Of a stretch of 64,000 nucleotides of DNA, positions 10,208-22,061 are shown piece by piece. Location of the stretch: NCBI GenBank assembly GCA_013146195.2, contig CM028378.1, positions 90,392,295 through 90,456,294 on the forward strand. The letters are read 5' to 3'. Position numbers and translations under genes: made by a program. How positions within the stretch are numbered: position 1 is the first letter of the stretch; every line of letters starts with the position of its first letter. Source of the stretch: Codonopsis lanceolata. Its lineage: Eukaryota > Streptophyta > Magnoliopsida > Asterales > Campanulaceae. The notes below the pieces were generated by a model. That model saw only the letters and a program-made list of their open reading frames with translations, searched no databases and was not told the origin of the DNA.

Positions 10208-11510
10208 ACACACAACTGCCTCCACAAAGAACTTGAGCAACAAATTTAGAAGACTTATAGAGGAAGTATAGAAAAGGAATTAATCTAAAGAAATGCTATT
10301 GACAAAGTCTACAAAAGAGTGACTATAAGCAGAATCGCTATCATCAGTCTTTGAGCACCAAGAGAATAATAAACGAAGCAAAATCTCTTAGTTGAGCCGT
10401 AGTACCAAGATAATTATGCAATTTGCAGAATGGCAACAGAAAAACAACAATAACACTGCCTAAGTGGCACTTTAAAAAACAGTAAAGAGCTTGTACAAAT
10501 AAATTTTAAGACAAATCTTAACTTTGAAACTTAAATAAAACCGACAGAACTACATTAACATATGCAGCGACAAGGTGGAAACATATAAAAGAAGACATAA
10601 AATTGCCAAGTTAATTTAAGCTGATCAACTCAACTTAACTTGGCCGTTTTCCCAATAACTTGGGTTTGGCTACATATCAACTCAGTTACACCCAATCCAA
10701 GGTTATCAGTCAAGCACATCCTCCCGTGTCCTCTTTTATCCTTCTAAGACAATTTATATAAAATTTTGGGGTAGTTAAACTGAAATGTGGAAGTGAAATA
10801 CATTGTGGTGCTTTACATTATAGATTTACAATGTGAAATAGATGTCTTACAAGTGTTATTAAATGAACCAGCATGCAAGAAAGGCTTTTTCAAGGATCTG
10901 TGTGTTCTGCATTTATCTTTTAGTATCATTCTCTAGCCTATTCACTAATTCAAGAGTATAGATTAAAGACTTATTTGATCCATTTTGGATCTATGAGTGA
11001 TTTTTTTTTCATCTTTTCCATACATATTCATATCCTTTCTAAGTTCTAATATTAAAAAAAAAATCAAATCCTTTTGGACCAAAACTTTCATCTGACTATG
11101 TTTTCTTATTACAGTGTAAAAGAAAATCACATCTTCTTTATGTCATGCTTTTATGCAAATCCGTTGTCATTATCAAAAGGGGGTCAATATCAATGTGGCA
11201 TCCATTTTTTGCAGTAGTTTCTGTCTAAAAGAAACATCATCCTAGCATGAGTTATGGTGATTGCTAGTTTAGACTAGATACTCTAGTTTATGGAAGTGTT
11301 TATGTTGGTGTAACAACTATATATTTACTACTGGATAAGCATATTAGAAGGATATTTAAGAAGTCCATAATTTATGAATCTGGGACATTGAATTACTTAA
11401 TGATGAATTCCCTACTTTATGAATTACTTCAATAGCCCTTTTCTCTTTCCCCAAACTTCATAAAATCCAAGTAGATTAGTTCTCTCTTTCTCTTACACAC
11501 ACGTACACAT
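10208..11510. other. CACTA internal non-coding sequence
   Basis: AT-rich, stops in all frames, no recognised gene or RNA. It continues the sequence interrupted by the LINE (TSD at both sides) and belongs to the CACTA interior between the transposase promoter side and the terminal repeats. Confidence 0.45.
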
Positions 11511-11517
11511 AATTATC

Positions 11518-12040
11518 AGGAATGAACGGGTAGATAGCAAAATGAAAACCCCAATTTTTGAATTCATAAAGGAAACAAAAATTAGATAGAGAGATGAAGA
11601 GAGAGACTTACGAGGTTATCACTGTTAATAAATTGAAAGGGCGGCAGAATGGCATCGGATAGAGAGAAAGGGAATGAACTGGTGGCTAGCAGCTACGAAA
11701 TCAAATCATTGCAGAATGAAAACCCCAATTTTTGAATTGATAGAGGAAAAAACAATAAGATATATAGATGAAGAGAGAAACTTACGCGACTAGCACTACG
11801 GCTAATTCCAAATTACCAGGAATGAATGGGTGGGTAGCACCTGCAAAAGTTAAACCCCATTTTTCTAATTGATAAAGGGAAAAAAATCAAACAAAGAGAT
11901 AAAGAGAGAAATTGTAAAATTATAGATAGAGAGATAGAGAGATGAAGAGTGGAACTTACGAGGCTAGCACCTGCAAAATCAAAACCCCAATTTTTGAATT
12001 GATGAAGAAAGATGAAGAGAGAAGCTGTTGGGCAGTGGTG
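11518..12040. repeat. degenerate tandem repeat, about four units of 120-150 bp
   Basis: The motifs AAACCCCAATTTTTGAATTG, then GATGAAGAGAGAAACTTACG, then GGCTAGCACCTGCAAAA recur at about 11545, 11710, 11850 and 11985 with variation. AGGAATGAAYGGGT begins two of the units (11518, 11818). It lies inside the right part of the CACTA element, where tandem arrays are common. Confidence 0.7.
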
Positions 12041-12189
12041 GAAACTAGAAAGGGCGGGCAAGGAGAATAGAAGAATGCGGCTAGGAATTGGGGGAAAATA
12101 ACCAGTGTGGGAAAGGAGAAAAGTAAAGAAGTGCGGGAATAGGAAAAGGTTTGTGTGCCACTGTCAAAAAAAATCTCGCGTTTGTGACT

Positions 12190-12478
12190 AATTAGGGCGG
12201 AAACAAATATGGGGCTGACTGTGAAGTGCCTCAACACAATACTTAATTAAACAACACTTAAAAAGGCCCTAATAGACCACTTTATGAGGCTTTTCAAAAA
12301 ATTATGTGGTACTTAGTAAAATGACACTTATAAAAGCCGCCCAAAAAAATTTACAAGGCCCTTAAAAAACTGACAATTTGTAAAATGACACTTTTAAAAG
12401 CCCCGATAGATAGCTTTATGAGGCATTTCAAAAAGAGCATCTTACAAAGTGTCACAAAAGTTCATTTTTGTTGTAGTG
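12190..12478. mobile_element. CACTA element right terminus with subterminal repeats
   Basis: The segment ends in TTTTTGTTGTAGTG, which on the minus strand is CACTACAACAAAAA, the standard CACTA terminal inverted repeat. Subterminal motifs repeat: TAAAATGACACTTWTAAAAGCC at about 12328 and 12387, and TTTATGAGGCWTTTCAAAAA at about 12281 and 12413. Such repeats are the binding sites of TNPA in En/Spm. The sequence right after it (CTCCTTGC) is the interior of the Copia LTR, so the CACTA inserted into that LTR; CTC is the expected 3-bp target duplication. The other terminus is not in the window. Confidence 0.8.
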
Positions 12479-13211
12479 CTCCTTGCATTTAATGCATCCA
12501 ACCTAATAGAGTTGTTATTCACTTCGTCTTCTCCAATGGTCTCAAGGAAGATTGTATATAAATTCTGCCATTTAAGACTTGAAGAAATATATGCTCTGAA
12601 CTTATTCAACAACATCAAGTCATCTTACTCCGTGCATTCAAGAGATTGTAAACTGATCATCGAAGTCCTCAACAATAACAAGAAGACTGCACATTAATTG
12701 CTACTCATTTACTTCATCTTGTTGTATTCATTAACTATTCTTCAGCACAATGAATATTCTGTTTTCCCAGATATTCACTTTCCCACCCCCAAACACAAAT
12801 CAAATATTTTATACACGATCCATTAGAGATTTCTGTAATAGAACTTGTGGAAAACATAGTGCACTTTCAAATCTAAGGTTAATTGCTTTGGTGGTGGACG
12901 TAGTACTCTTTATAGTATGAACCATCTCAAAATACGTATGTTCTTTGTGTTCTCGTATTTACTATTTGATTTAATTATCTACTATTTAACTTATTCCCTT
13001 GAGCATCAAACTTCAGTGAACATCCAAGGCTACCGGTAGTGCTTCACCAGCAGACTTAGTCTGTCTTCCTTAAAAGTCTTCCGTTACTTCAACATTTTCA
13101 ATAGGTTGTTAGTACTTGTTTTAGGAACTCTCACGAAAAGTTTTAAAGTGTAACTAGGCTATTCAACCCCCCCCCCTTCTAGCCTAGTATTGTGCCCTTT
13201 GGGACTAATCA
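12479..13211 (+). repeat. Copia 5' LTR, truncated by the CACTA insertion
   Basis: Aligns over its whole length with 44703-45435, the last 733 bp of the 3' LTR, for example CTCCTTGCATTTAATGCATC and TATTGTGCCCTYTGGGACTAA. It ends just before a TGGTATCA primer-binding site. The first ~530 bp of the LTR, present at 44171-44702, are absent here because the CACTA element abuts at 12478. A C-run at about 13170 interrupts one copy. Promoter and R region should lie in this LTR. Confidence 0.9.
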
Positions 13212-13212
13212 T

Positions 13213-13223
13213 TGGTATCAAAG
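13213..13223 (+). promoter_or_regulatory. primer-binding site of Copia element (initiator tRNA-Met)
   Basis: TGGTATCAAAG starts one base after the LTR end. TGGTATCA is complementary to the 3' end of initiator tRNA-Met, which primes reverse transcription in most plant Copia elements. Confidence 0.9.
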
Positions 13224-13298
13224 CTTAACTCTTAGAAAACAAGTTTTTCCAAGATTAACCTTGTGAGAGATAAAGATCCAATGGGATAAACACATTAT

Positions 13299-15512
13299 AT
13301 GCTACCTATGTCAAATACGAACCACGTCCCAATATTGGACGAAGGCCATTTCGATGTTTGGAAGGATAAGATAATGCGTCATATGAACTCCATTGATAAT
13401 AGGTTATGGAAATACGTTCTCTAAGGAGGTCACGTGCCAATGAAGGCAAATCTTCTTGCAAGCATTGGTGGTAATCCTCCAGAAGTTGCAAAAGAAGAAT
13501 CAGAATGGACAGAGGATGAAAGGAAGCTAGTGGCACTGGAAAGCAAAGCAATAAACATAATCACATGCTCTCTAGACACTAGCACCTATCAATAAGTGAT
13601 CCGATATACATCTACCAAAGAAATTTGGGAAGCTCTTGTAGAATACTTGGAAGGAGACTGGGATACAAGATACAACAGGAAGTACACCTTCATCCAACAA
13701 TTCGACTCCTTCAAGAAAGATCCTAAGGAAACCCTGAGACAAGCCTACGATCGCTTCAGCGAGGTAATTAATAGCAACTTTTCTTTAGGTAAAACTTATG
13801 GCAAAAAGAAAATGAACATGAGATTTCTAGGCTCCCTAGGTAGTCTTTGGCATGTTAAGACTACCACCATGAAAGAATCTAAGAACTTGAATGAAATGAC
13901 TCTTCATAGTCTTTATGCAAGTTTAAAGGTTTATAAGCTCGAGGTTAGTCAAGCTCTAGAGCAGGACAAGAAGTTTAAAACTCTGTCCTTGCCATCCATG
14001 GTACAAGAAGCTATTCCAGTTGATAACAAACCCTCCACTTCCTCCAGCGAAAATGATTTTCTTTCTGATGAACAATTTGCTATGTTTGTAAAACATTTTA
14101 AGAAATTTGCAAAATCTGGAAGGAAGGACACTCACCATCAGCCTTTCAGAAAGACTGCTGAAGCCTCATCTAACAATGAGCAGGTGTGTTATAATTGTAA
14201 GAAACCTGGTCATTTTGCTTCCGAATGTCCAAAGCCAAAATTTGAAGCATACCGAAAACCTCCTTAGAAGAAATTTCAAAAACAAAGAGGTATGTTGGAT
14301 GAGGACATTGAAGAAAAGCAGGCTGCTACATGGTTTGAGACTGATCCAGAAGAGAATAAGGATGATTTTGAGCAAGCCAATATATGTTTAATAGCTCAAG
14401 AATCAAGTCCAACCTATGACTCTGAAACTGAAGTCGAGATCTCACCTTCGCCTTGTGAAGAGGTTGAGTACAAATGTGATAACTTCAGTAAGGAAGAACT
14501 GCTAAAGGATAATCAAGATATGCTTGAGGAGTTCAACACCTTCAGGATAGCCTATGTAAAGCTTGCGAAGAACTATGAAAAACTTGCTATTAAGAAATCT
14601 GTGCTGGCAGCTGAGATTCAAACTCTCAATAGCTGTCAACAAGAAAGTATCAAGTTAAAAGGAGAAAACAAATTCCTATGTGACAAAGTTGAGTGCTTAG
14701 TTGAACACATCAAAGGGCAAGACCAGGAGAAAGAGGCCTTGCAAAAGACCATTGACTCTCGGAACAGCTCCAAGGAAACCTTTGAAGGAATCCTAACTAG
14801 TCAAAAGCCAAGTGGAGACAAATCAGGCTTAGGCTATAATGATGAGCACAACTTAGCTAGCTCTTCTGTCACGGTGGAAGGTGAATTCTCCAAGATTGTT
14901 GTTGATCTTTCCTTCTCCATATAGAACTTTGGTAACAAGGGTAAACGTGGACTTGGCTATACAGGTGTTCCACACGTTTACCCCAAGGCTCACAAAGGGA
15001 AAGCCAAAGTAGCTGCTTCTCATAAGAAGCTTGTTAAAGGAATAGTAGAGAAATCTAAGTCTACCGACAGCAGCTCTGCTAAGGCAAAGTCTGCTAGCGC
15101 TAAACAAATGAAATCTCTACTGGTACATGTCAACTTTGTCCATGAAAAGGTTAAGGCTCCCAAGCTAGCTGACACTAAGCTTAAAGAAGTTCTGGTGGAT
15201 GCTCCTAGGTCTCTTAACAACAGACCAGCCAAGGCTAGGACTGCTATTAACAGACCAAGGAACACTCACAAAAAACCTCTCAAGTCTACTGTCAACAAGC
15301 TTGTTGAACCCAGGAGTGCTGTTGGAAAGAAAGAAAGTCACAAGAACTCTACAGCAAAAGCAAATCACAGTTCTCCATGGAACTTTCAGCTTTGCCATTC
15401 TTGCAATTGTTTAGGCGATCTGACCATAGAATGCCTGCTAAGGTTCACACCAAAATTTGAGAGACTTAGTTCTTTCAAGGTTAGGCAGGTATTGGTTCCA
15501 AAAGGTTGCTAA
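13299..15512 (+). pseudogene. Copia (SIRE-lineage) gag with C-terminal spacer
   Basis: A single reading frame from ATG 13299 carries the gag capsid (LDEGHFDVWKDKIMRHM, SIDNRLWKYV, TSTKEIWEALVEYLEG) and a CCHC zinc knuckle CYNCKKPGHFASEC near 14190. An acidic and coiled-coil-like stretch follows (about 14290-14900), then a Lys/Ser-rich tail with a weaker CHSCNCLG motif. Gag packages the element RNA. In-frame stops are at 13422, 13593, 14265 and 14922; three of the four fit C-to-T changes at Gln codons. A frame change between 15512 and 15575 leads into protease. The long gag and later extra ORF suggest the SIRE/Maximus lineage. Confidence 0.85.
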
Positions 15513-15574
15513 TCATCAAGAACCGAAAGAAAATAAAGGGGACCTTGTTTCCTTGATTTTTTTAGGTCTGCTTC

Positions 15575-16650
15575 ATGGCTATAGATTCAGAAGATAAGGA
15601 CATCTGGTACCTCGATAGTGGTTGTTCATGGCATATGACAAGGAACAGAAGTTTTCTTTCATATATAGCTAAAGCTAAAGGTCCGATGGTGATATTTGGC
15701 TATAATGCAAGAGGGCATACAATTGGGTATGGCTCAATCACTAGAGGGAATCTCTCCATCAGTAAAGTTTCTCCAGTGAATGACTTAAAGCATAATCTTC
15801 AGAGCATATCCCAATTCTGCCACAAGGGTCTTATCTACCAATTCTCCTCCAACCAATGTCTCATCAAAGATAGTAAATCCTGCTCAACTCTATTGACCGG
15901 CAATAGACAAGGAAACGTCTATGTCGTGGACTTAAACTTACTTGGAAGATCCTCTAGCCTTTGCCTAGTTGCCAACAATATTCATGACAACAACTGGCTT
16001 TGGCACAAACATCTTAGTTATCTCAACTTCAAGTACCTTCCAAGCTCCCAAAGATGGGCTTGTCAATGGTCTACCTACGGTGTCTGCTGACCACGACAGA
16101 AGTTGTAAAGCTTGTCAACTAGGAAAACTTTCCAAGTCTTCCTTAAAGAGAAAGCTTCTTATCTCAACTTCCAGACCTCTTCAACTTCGGCACATGGATC
16201 TCTTTGGACCAATCACTACTGTCAGTATCTCTGGAGACAAGTACACACTTGTAGTAGTTGATGACTACTAACGATTCACTTGGATTGAAACAATGACATC
16301 AAAAGATGAGACATATGATCTGGTCACCACTTTATTCATAAGACTTCAAACTCAAAAGCTTGAAGACATAAGTGACATCAGATCAGACAACGACACTGAA
16401 TTCAAATACAACGGTGTTGAAACGTATTGTGATGACCACGGGATCGGTCGCAACTTCTCTGCTGCCAGGACTCCTCAACAAAATGGTGTTGCTGGATGAA
16501 AGAACAGAACACTTATTGAAGTAGCAAGAACTATGCTGGCAGAAGCTAAACTTCCTAAGTATTTCTAGGCAGAAGTTGTCAACTCTGCTTGCTTCACTGA
16601 GAATCGATGCCTGGGAAACAAGTTTCATAATAAAACTCCGTATAAAAATG
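15575..16650 (+). pseudogene. Copia protease and integrase region
   Basis: The protease active site appears as WYLDSGCSWHMT (about residue 10 of the frame at 15575). Pre-integrase follows with the zinc-binding HKHLSYLN, and CKACQLGK in the next frame. Integrase core: HMDLFGPI (first Asp) and DIRSDNDTEF (second Asp). The motif expected as TPQQNGV-V/A-E-R-K is TPQQNGVAG then a stop, so the catalytic Glu has become Gly and the next Arg a TGA. Three frame changes or stops occur between 16080 and 16500. The integrase would therefore be dead even without the stops. Confidence 0.85.
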
Positions 16651-18765
16651 GATAGGAAGAGCCCCAAATGTAGGATTCTTCAAAATCTTTGGCTATAAAT
16701 GTTTTATTCTTTATAATGGAAAAGAATATAGAGGCAAATTTGATTCAAAATCAGACGAAGGAATTTTTCTAGGCTATTCCAATCATTTATTAGAGCCACG
16801 AGTGGCTCCATATGTTGCTAATGATTCTGATGATGTTGAGACAGGTACAAATCAAGCTTCTACTACTTCTACTACACAGAATCCTCCAACAGCAGCATCT
16901 TCAATTCCTTCGAACCTAGCACCAGCAGACGTCAACCCTGCTGGTGCATCCTCAAACTCTTTTATTGATCTTGAACCCATCTCTTTTGTTTTACCTCAAA
17001 CACCTTTGCAGATCACCCATCCTTCCTCTTCACCAAAAAATGAAGGTCACGAAGAACCAACCTCTTCTGAACCTGATTTTGGTGAATCACCTTCTCCCCC
17101 TACTCTAGAATTGTTAAGGGAAGAACCCACCAGAAGTGATCTTCCCCCAGTGATTATTGAAACAAGAGATCACCCTATCTCTCAAATTATTGGTGATCTC
17201 AACTCAGGAGTTCGTACGAGAAGAAGTGTTTTAAATGAGACTATGTTTGCATTCACATTCGTATCTAAGATCGATCCAAAAAGATTGATGAAGTTATTGA
17301 AGACCATTACTGGATTGAAGCTATGCAAGAAGAGCTTAACCAGTTTGAAAGATGTAAAGTGTGGAGCTTAGTTCAAAGGCCTACTTGTCATCCAGTTATA
17401 GGCACCAAGTGGGTATTCAGAAACAAGAGATATTAAGATGGAAACGTAACAAGGAACAAAGCTAGGCTGGTTGCTTAAGGCTACCGAGAGGAAGAAGAAA
17501 TTTATTACAATGAAACGTTTGCTCCTGTTGCTAGGTTAGAGGAAATAAGACTCTTTCTAGCTTATGCTTCGTTCATGGGCTTCAAAGTGTATCAAATGGA
17601 TGTGAAGAGTGCCTTTCTCAATGGTGATCTTTAAAAAATAGTATACGTTGAACAGCCTCCAGGTTTTGTCATCAAAGACAAAGAGGATCAAGTATACCGA
17701 CTCAAGAAAGCGATCTATGGTCTTAAACAAGCTCCCAGAGCTTGGTATGAAACTCTATCCAAGTTCTTAATTGAATAAGGATTCGGGAGAGGAAGAATAG
17801 ACACAACTTTGTTCATCCTCAAGCTCAAAGGCCATTGTCTGCTGGTACAGATCTATGTGGATGACATCATCTTTGGATCCACAAATGAAAGCCTGTGCAA
17901 AATATTCAAGAAGCTGATGCAAAGCAAGTTTGAGATGAGCATGATGGGAGAGCTCACCTTCTTTCTAGGACTTTAGATCCAATAGACTTCAGATGGAATC
18001 TTCATCAGCCAAACCAAATATGCAAAGGAATTTATCAGGAAATTTGGTCTTGATTCAGCTAAAGGATTCGAGACTCTAATGTCTACCGACTGCCATCTTG
18101 ACAAAGATGAGAAAAGAAAGCAAGAGAACGTGACCAACTATCGAGGAATCATAGATTCATTTCTTTACCTTATTGCCAGTAGACTTGATATAATGTTTGT
18201 TGTTTGTGTTTGTACTAGATTTTAGGTAGATCCAAGGGAATCACATTTGTTTGCTGCTAAACGTATCATCATATATGTTTCAACAACTACAAATCTGGGT
18301 ATCTGGTATTCAAGAGTGAACAACTTTGATCTAGTTGGATACTCAGATGCAGACTACACAACCTGCAAAGTGAGCAGAAGAAGCACCAGTGGGACCTGTC
18401 AATTTCTTGGAAATAGACTTGTCTTATAGTCATGCAAGAAGCAAGGCTCAATTGCAAATTCAACCACATAGGCAGAATACATTGCTGTCAGTAGCTGTTG
18501 CCCTCAACTACTTTGGATGAAGCAACAACTAGTGGACTACAACATCAAGATTGCAAATTGTCCAATCATGTGTGACAACACTTCTGCAATTTTAGTCTCA
18601 AAGAATCCAGTGATGCACTCAAAGACAAAGCACATTGATATACATTATCACTTCCTCAAAGATCATGTGGAAAAAGGTAACATCAGTTTGGAATATGTTC
18701 CAACTGAACATCAATTGGCTAACATACTCACCAAGCCACTAGATGCGCCAGGTTTGCGTATTTAA
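16651..18765 (+). pseudogene. Copia reverse transcriptase and RNase H region
   Basis: The integrase C-terminus (KIFGYKCFILYNGKEYRGKF, then IFLGYSNH) leads to a Ser/Thr/Pro-rich linker (16800-17250). RT follows: HPVIGTKWVFRNK, FAPVARLEEIRLFLAYAS, YQMDVKSAFLNGDL, KAIYGLKQAPRAWYE and the active site YVDDIIFGS at about 17853. RNase H shows GYSDADY, STSGTCQFLG and TKHIDIHYHFLKDHVE, ending LANILTKPL before the TAA at 18763. At least eight in-frame stops are scattered through RT and RNase H; almost all sit where the family has Gln (CAA or CAG) or Trp. RT catalytic Asps are intact, but the polyprotein is not. Confidence 0.9.
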
Positions 18766-19463
18766 GGAGAGTTCTTGGTATGATCGATCCTATAGCTTAA
18801 TTTTATTTTTTAAGTTTAAAGTTGTTTCATACCAGCAGACTTTAATTGCTACTAACTATGTTATATGTTTAAGCTCAACTTGTTAAGTCCAGGTTAGTGT
18901 TTCAGTTAAAGTTAAATAGAGGGTAAAACTTTTTGAAAACTTAAAGGGGTTAAAATTCACTTTTCCCTGTTAAGTTTCAAAATATCTAAATGAGTGATTT
19001 GTGAAAGACACTTGTCAATCATCCATCCACTCATCAATAAAGTGATTTTTTTCTTTAAATAGACAATGAACCGCCATTTTCAAAACTTCTACCACCCTCT
19101 AACTCTCTCTCTCTCTCTCTCCACTTCACTACAAAAACCTTTTTTTTGTTTCTCTGCAACTGCCTTTCTGTCTTCTTCAATATTCTTCAGTCTTCTTCCT
19201 TTTTGATTCAAGCAAAATGGTAAGCACTCCAATCCTTCTCTGAATCTTCGAATATACTGTGTATATCTTATATTTCATTTTGGTTGTGTTTTTGAGTAAT
19301 GTGAAAGGACGCTTTGCGTAACTGTCTGTTTTCTGCCATTGTTGTGTTTTCGAAAAACCTTGAAACCTTTGGTTATCTATGTGCTTAAAATGTTTATTTC
19401 TTTGAGATATATCCATTGTTGTTTCTTTATAAAGAATCTGCACTCAAAATATTTAATGATTTC
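18766..19463 (+). other. Copia spacer between pol and ORF3, left of the Tat insertion
   Basis: Non-coding stretch after the pol stop with a CT-microsatellite (19102-19121). ATGGTAAGC at 19217 resembles a start codon directly followed by a splice donor, which would fit a spliced ORF3 transcript; that is inference. The sequence is interrupted at 19463 by the Tat LTR and resumes at 40861. Confidence 0.5.
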
Positions 19464-21397
19464 TGTGGGTGCCCCGGAATTCTCCCGGACCCCGTGCGCC
19501 ATTTTTTAGGGGAGAGCGGCATGCGGAAAGGACATCATGCTTTCCATTCCATCCTCCATTGTTTAGGGGAAGACGAAATTAAAAGTGCGAAAAGAGTGTT
19601 ATCAAAAAGCGCGTTGAATACTCTTCGGTCACCGAGTGAGCTTTGGTCCATTATGAGAGCTTTGGATTTTTCCATATCTCACCCACCCTTTTTAAGGAAA
19701 AATAAGATACAGAAAACGCATCACCATTTTCATTCCCATCGTCCCTTGTTTAGGGGAAAACAGAAAAGTGCAAAAAAAAAAGGATGTTGCAAAGGCGCGT
19801 GGGAACACGCCTTACCTCACTGTGGACTTTTGAAAAATTGCTCTGGATCATTATGAGTGCATTGTATTTCTCCGTATCTCACTCTCTCTTGTTTATGGAA
19901 AAACAAGATACAGAAAATGCATCACCCTTTTCATTCCCATCGTCCCTTATTTAGGGGAAAACGGGAAAGTGCAAAAAAAGGATGTTGCGAGCCTCACCAT
20001 GACCTTAGTCTTATTTTGGATCACTATGAGTGCATTGGATTTCTCTGTATCTCACTCTCCCTTGTTTAGGGGAAAACAAGACACAGAAAATGTATCACCC
20101 TTTTCATTCTCATCGTCCCTTGTTTAGGGGAAAACGGGAAAGTGCATAAAAAGGATGTTGCGAGCCTCACTGTGATCCAAAATGTTATAACAGAGTCGCC
20201 ATCTTTATTTTAAGGGGAAAAAAGAGAAACAAAAAATAACCAGAGCTTGTAAAAAGAGGGTTCGGGGGCTAAGTTACAAGTTGGGAAGGTGTAGGCACCC
20301 AACTCGCCCTTTCGGTCTCAAAAAATATTTTTGGCTGAAATATGATTTTATTATATTTATCTAGCAAATGAAATAAAGCATTAAAAGCAGATATATATGC
20401 ATCTACATTATTTACAGTCTTGCAGCCACCTCTTTCCAGTAATTATAAATACATTTAAAAAAAATATTTGGCCATAATAATGGCTCTTTTTAGTGCTATT
20501 TTCAACATATATCCGGGCAGCATACCTGCTTATATTTTTTACATTGGGCTGGATAAAAATATCACTTTTATATAAAAAGCCCTTAAAGGCTTACCTTTAA
20601 GAGCGTAGGGTCCGCTCGCTCTGTCCTTCCGAGAGAGGGAGTCTTTTGCTGCTGTTGCGATTCGGGCAGAATAACTGCTTCCGAAAGTTGCTTTCAGGCA
20701 CCGTAAACTAGGCAGAGCAACTTGCGTTTTTGCTGTTGTTTGCTTGCTGCAGGCGGAAATCGGGCAGAGCAACTGCTTGCTTCTGGCGGATTTGGCCTCT
20801 GGATTCGGGCAGAGCAACTGCTCTTTTGGGGATTTTTGGATCGGGGGAATAGGGTTGGAATCCTACCTGGAAGGCTAAGGTTCACTTTGACAGGTTGGAT
20901 TTGTGTTTGGAGGAGATTTGGCAGAGCTTTGAGGCTTATAGGAGGAGGGAACTCTCTCTTTCTCACGATCGCTCTCACTGCGTAAAATAAACGCTGAACT
21001 GTATGAATGAGTGATTTCTTGGCCGGGGGCTAATTCTGAAGCCGAAGCCCTCTATTTATAGGCTGAAGAAGGTACCTCGTCGTCTTTAAAATTTCTTCCT
21101 TGTGCTTCATCAGCTTGTACCACACCCTTGAGAGCTTGAACAAAATGTCAAAACGGAGTGCACTGTTTGGGCTTTGGGCGCTGACCCCATAGGGTCTGGG
21201 TGCGGCACCAGGTTGGCTTGGTTGTGGCACCTGGATCCTTTTTTAGGTTGATTTTTGACACTTTGGCCCCTGCATTTCACATCCTGCTTTTCCTTTTACA
21301 TTTTTAAACCCTGTAACTTGACATTTGTTAAGTTTAAACAGGTCTTGATATTGCATGTCATGTTACATACCAGGGGTACGAAATTGGGGTGTCTACA
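19464..21397 (-). repeat. 3' LTR of Tat element (left copy)
   Basis: 1934 bp, matching 38917-40860 throughout with scattered substitutions and small indels. Its first 700 bp contain two to three internal units of about 170-200 bp built on TTGTTTAGGGGAAAA and CATCACCCTTTTCATT. A segment at 20260-20310 (GTTCGGGGGCTAAG through AGGCACCCAACTCGCCC) can fold as TTGGG/CCCAA and resembles a block I remember as conserved in Tat-type LTRs. No convincing polypurine tract is visible just outside the LTR at 21398. Confidence 0.9.
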
Positions 21398-21726
21398 GAG
21401 CCCTCAACGATGGAGTTTACGGGTAACCCGCAGCTTACCGAGTAAACGAACATCGTTGATAAGAAATAAACTCCCTAATTTCGTGGAAATTATAATGGGG
21501 AATGATGCAACAGGTAGCAGTTATAATGCAACAGTTTATAATGCATATCAAATCTCACATATCCTAGAGATATTTAGTCTGTTATAGTAGGTTATCGTAG
21601 TTTTTAAGCAGATATGCAAATTAAGTGCTCTGATGGTCGGACCTACTGAAGTAGGCTGCCTACGTATCCCTTAATAAAAGGAATCAGACCAAACATAGTT
21701 CGGCTCGATGCAAACAAACAACGCTA
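21398..21726. other. Tat 3' untranslated region next to the 3' LTR
   Basis: Non-coding, no gene seen. The polypurine tract should lie here on the minus strand, directly at 21398. The sequence there (minus strand CGTTGAGGGCTC) is only weakly purine-rich. Confidence 0.4.
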
Positions 21727-22061
21727 GGTGGAATACCAAGATCAAACATCGTATCCTCAAAGGGTCGAACCCTTTGCCGAACATGATGGTGGGATAGATC
21801 GCATCCTCAGGGCAGGGCCCTTCGTCGAAGTACGAAAGCCTTTTCACTGGCCCGGGGTCTACGCCCCCTCACAGAAAAGGCAGAACAACACAGGTGGAAT
21901 CAGATCCAACATCGTATCCTCAAAGGGTCGAACCCTTTGACTAACACGATGGTGGGATAGATCGTATCCTCAAGGCAGGGCCCTTCGTCGGAGTACGATA
22001 GCTTTTTAACTGGCCCGGGGTCTACGCCCCCTTGCAGAAAAGGCTGAACAACACAGGTGGA
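21727..22061. repeat. tandem repeat A in Tat 3' region, two units of about 163 bp
   Basis: Two units, each with the perfect hairpin CAAAGGGTCGAACCCTTTG (21758-21776 and 21921-21939). Each then shows a second segment AGGGCAGGGCCCTTCGTCG and GGCCCGGGGTCTACGCCCCC. The identical spacing of 163 bp shows true tandem duplication. Hypervariable tandem arrays in this region are known for Tat/Ogre elements and can seed satellites. Confidence 0.85.

Noticed and set aside
10641..10720. TTGGGTTTGGCTACATATCAACTC, like a SINE body word seen in plants
   Set aside because: No pol III A/B boxes or tail and no duplication could be identified; too weak to annotate.
19127..19139. CACTACAAAAACC, looking like a CACTA left terminus
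   Set aside because: No matching inverted end or subterminal repeats nearby; the flanks are continuous Copia sequence.
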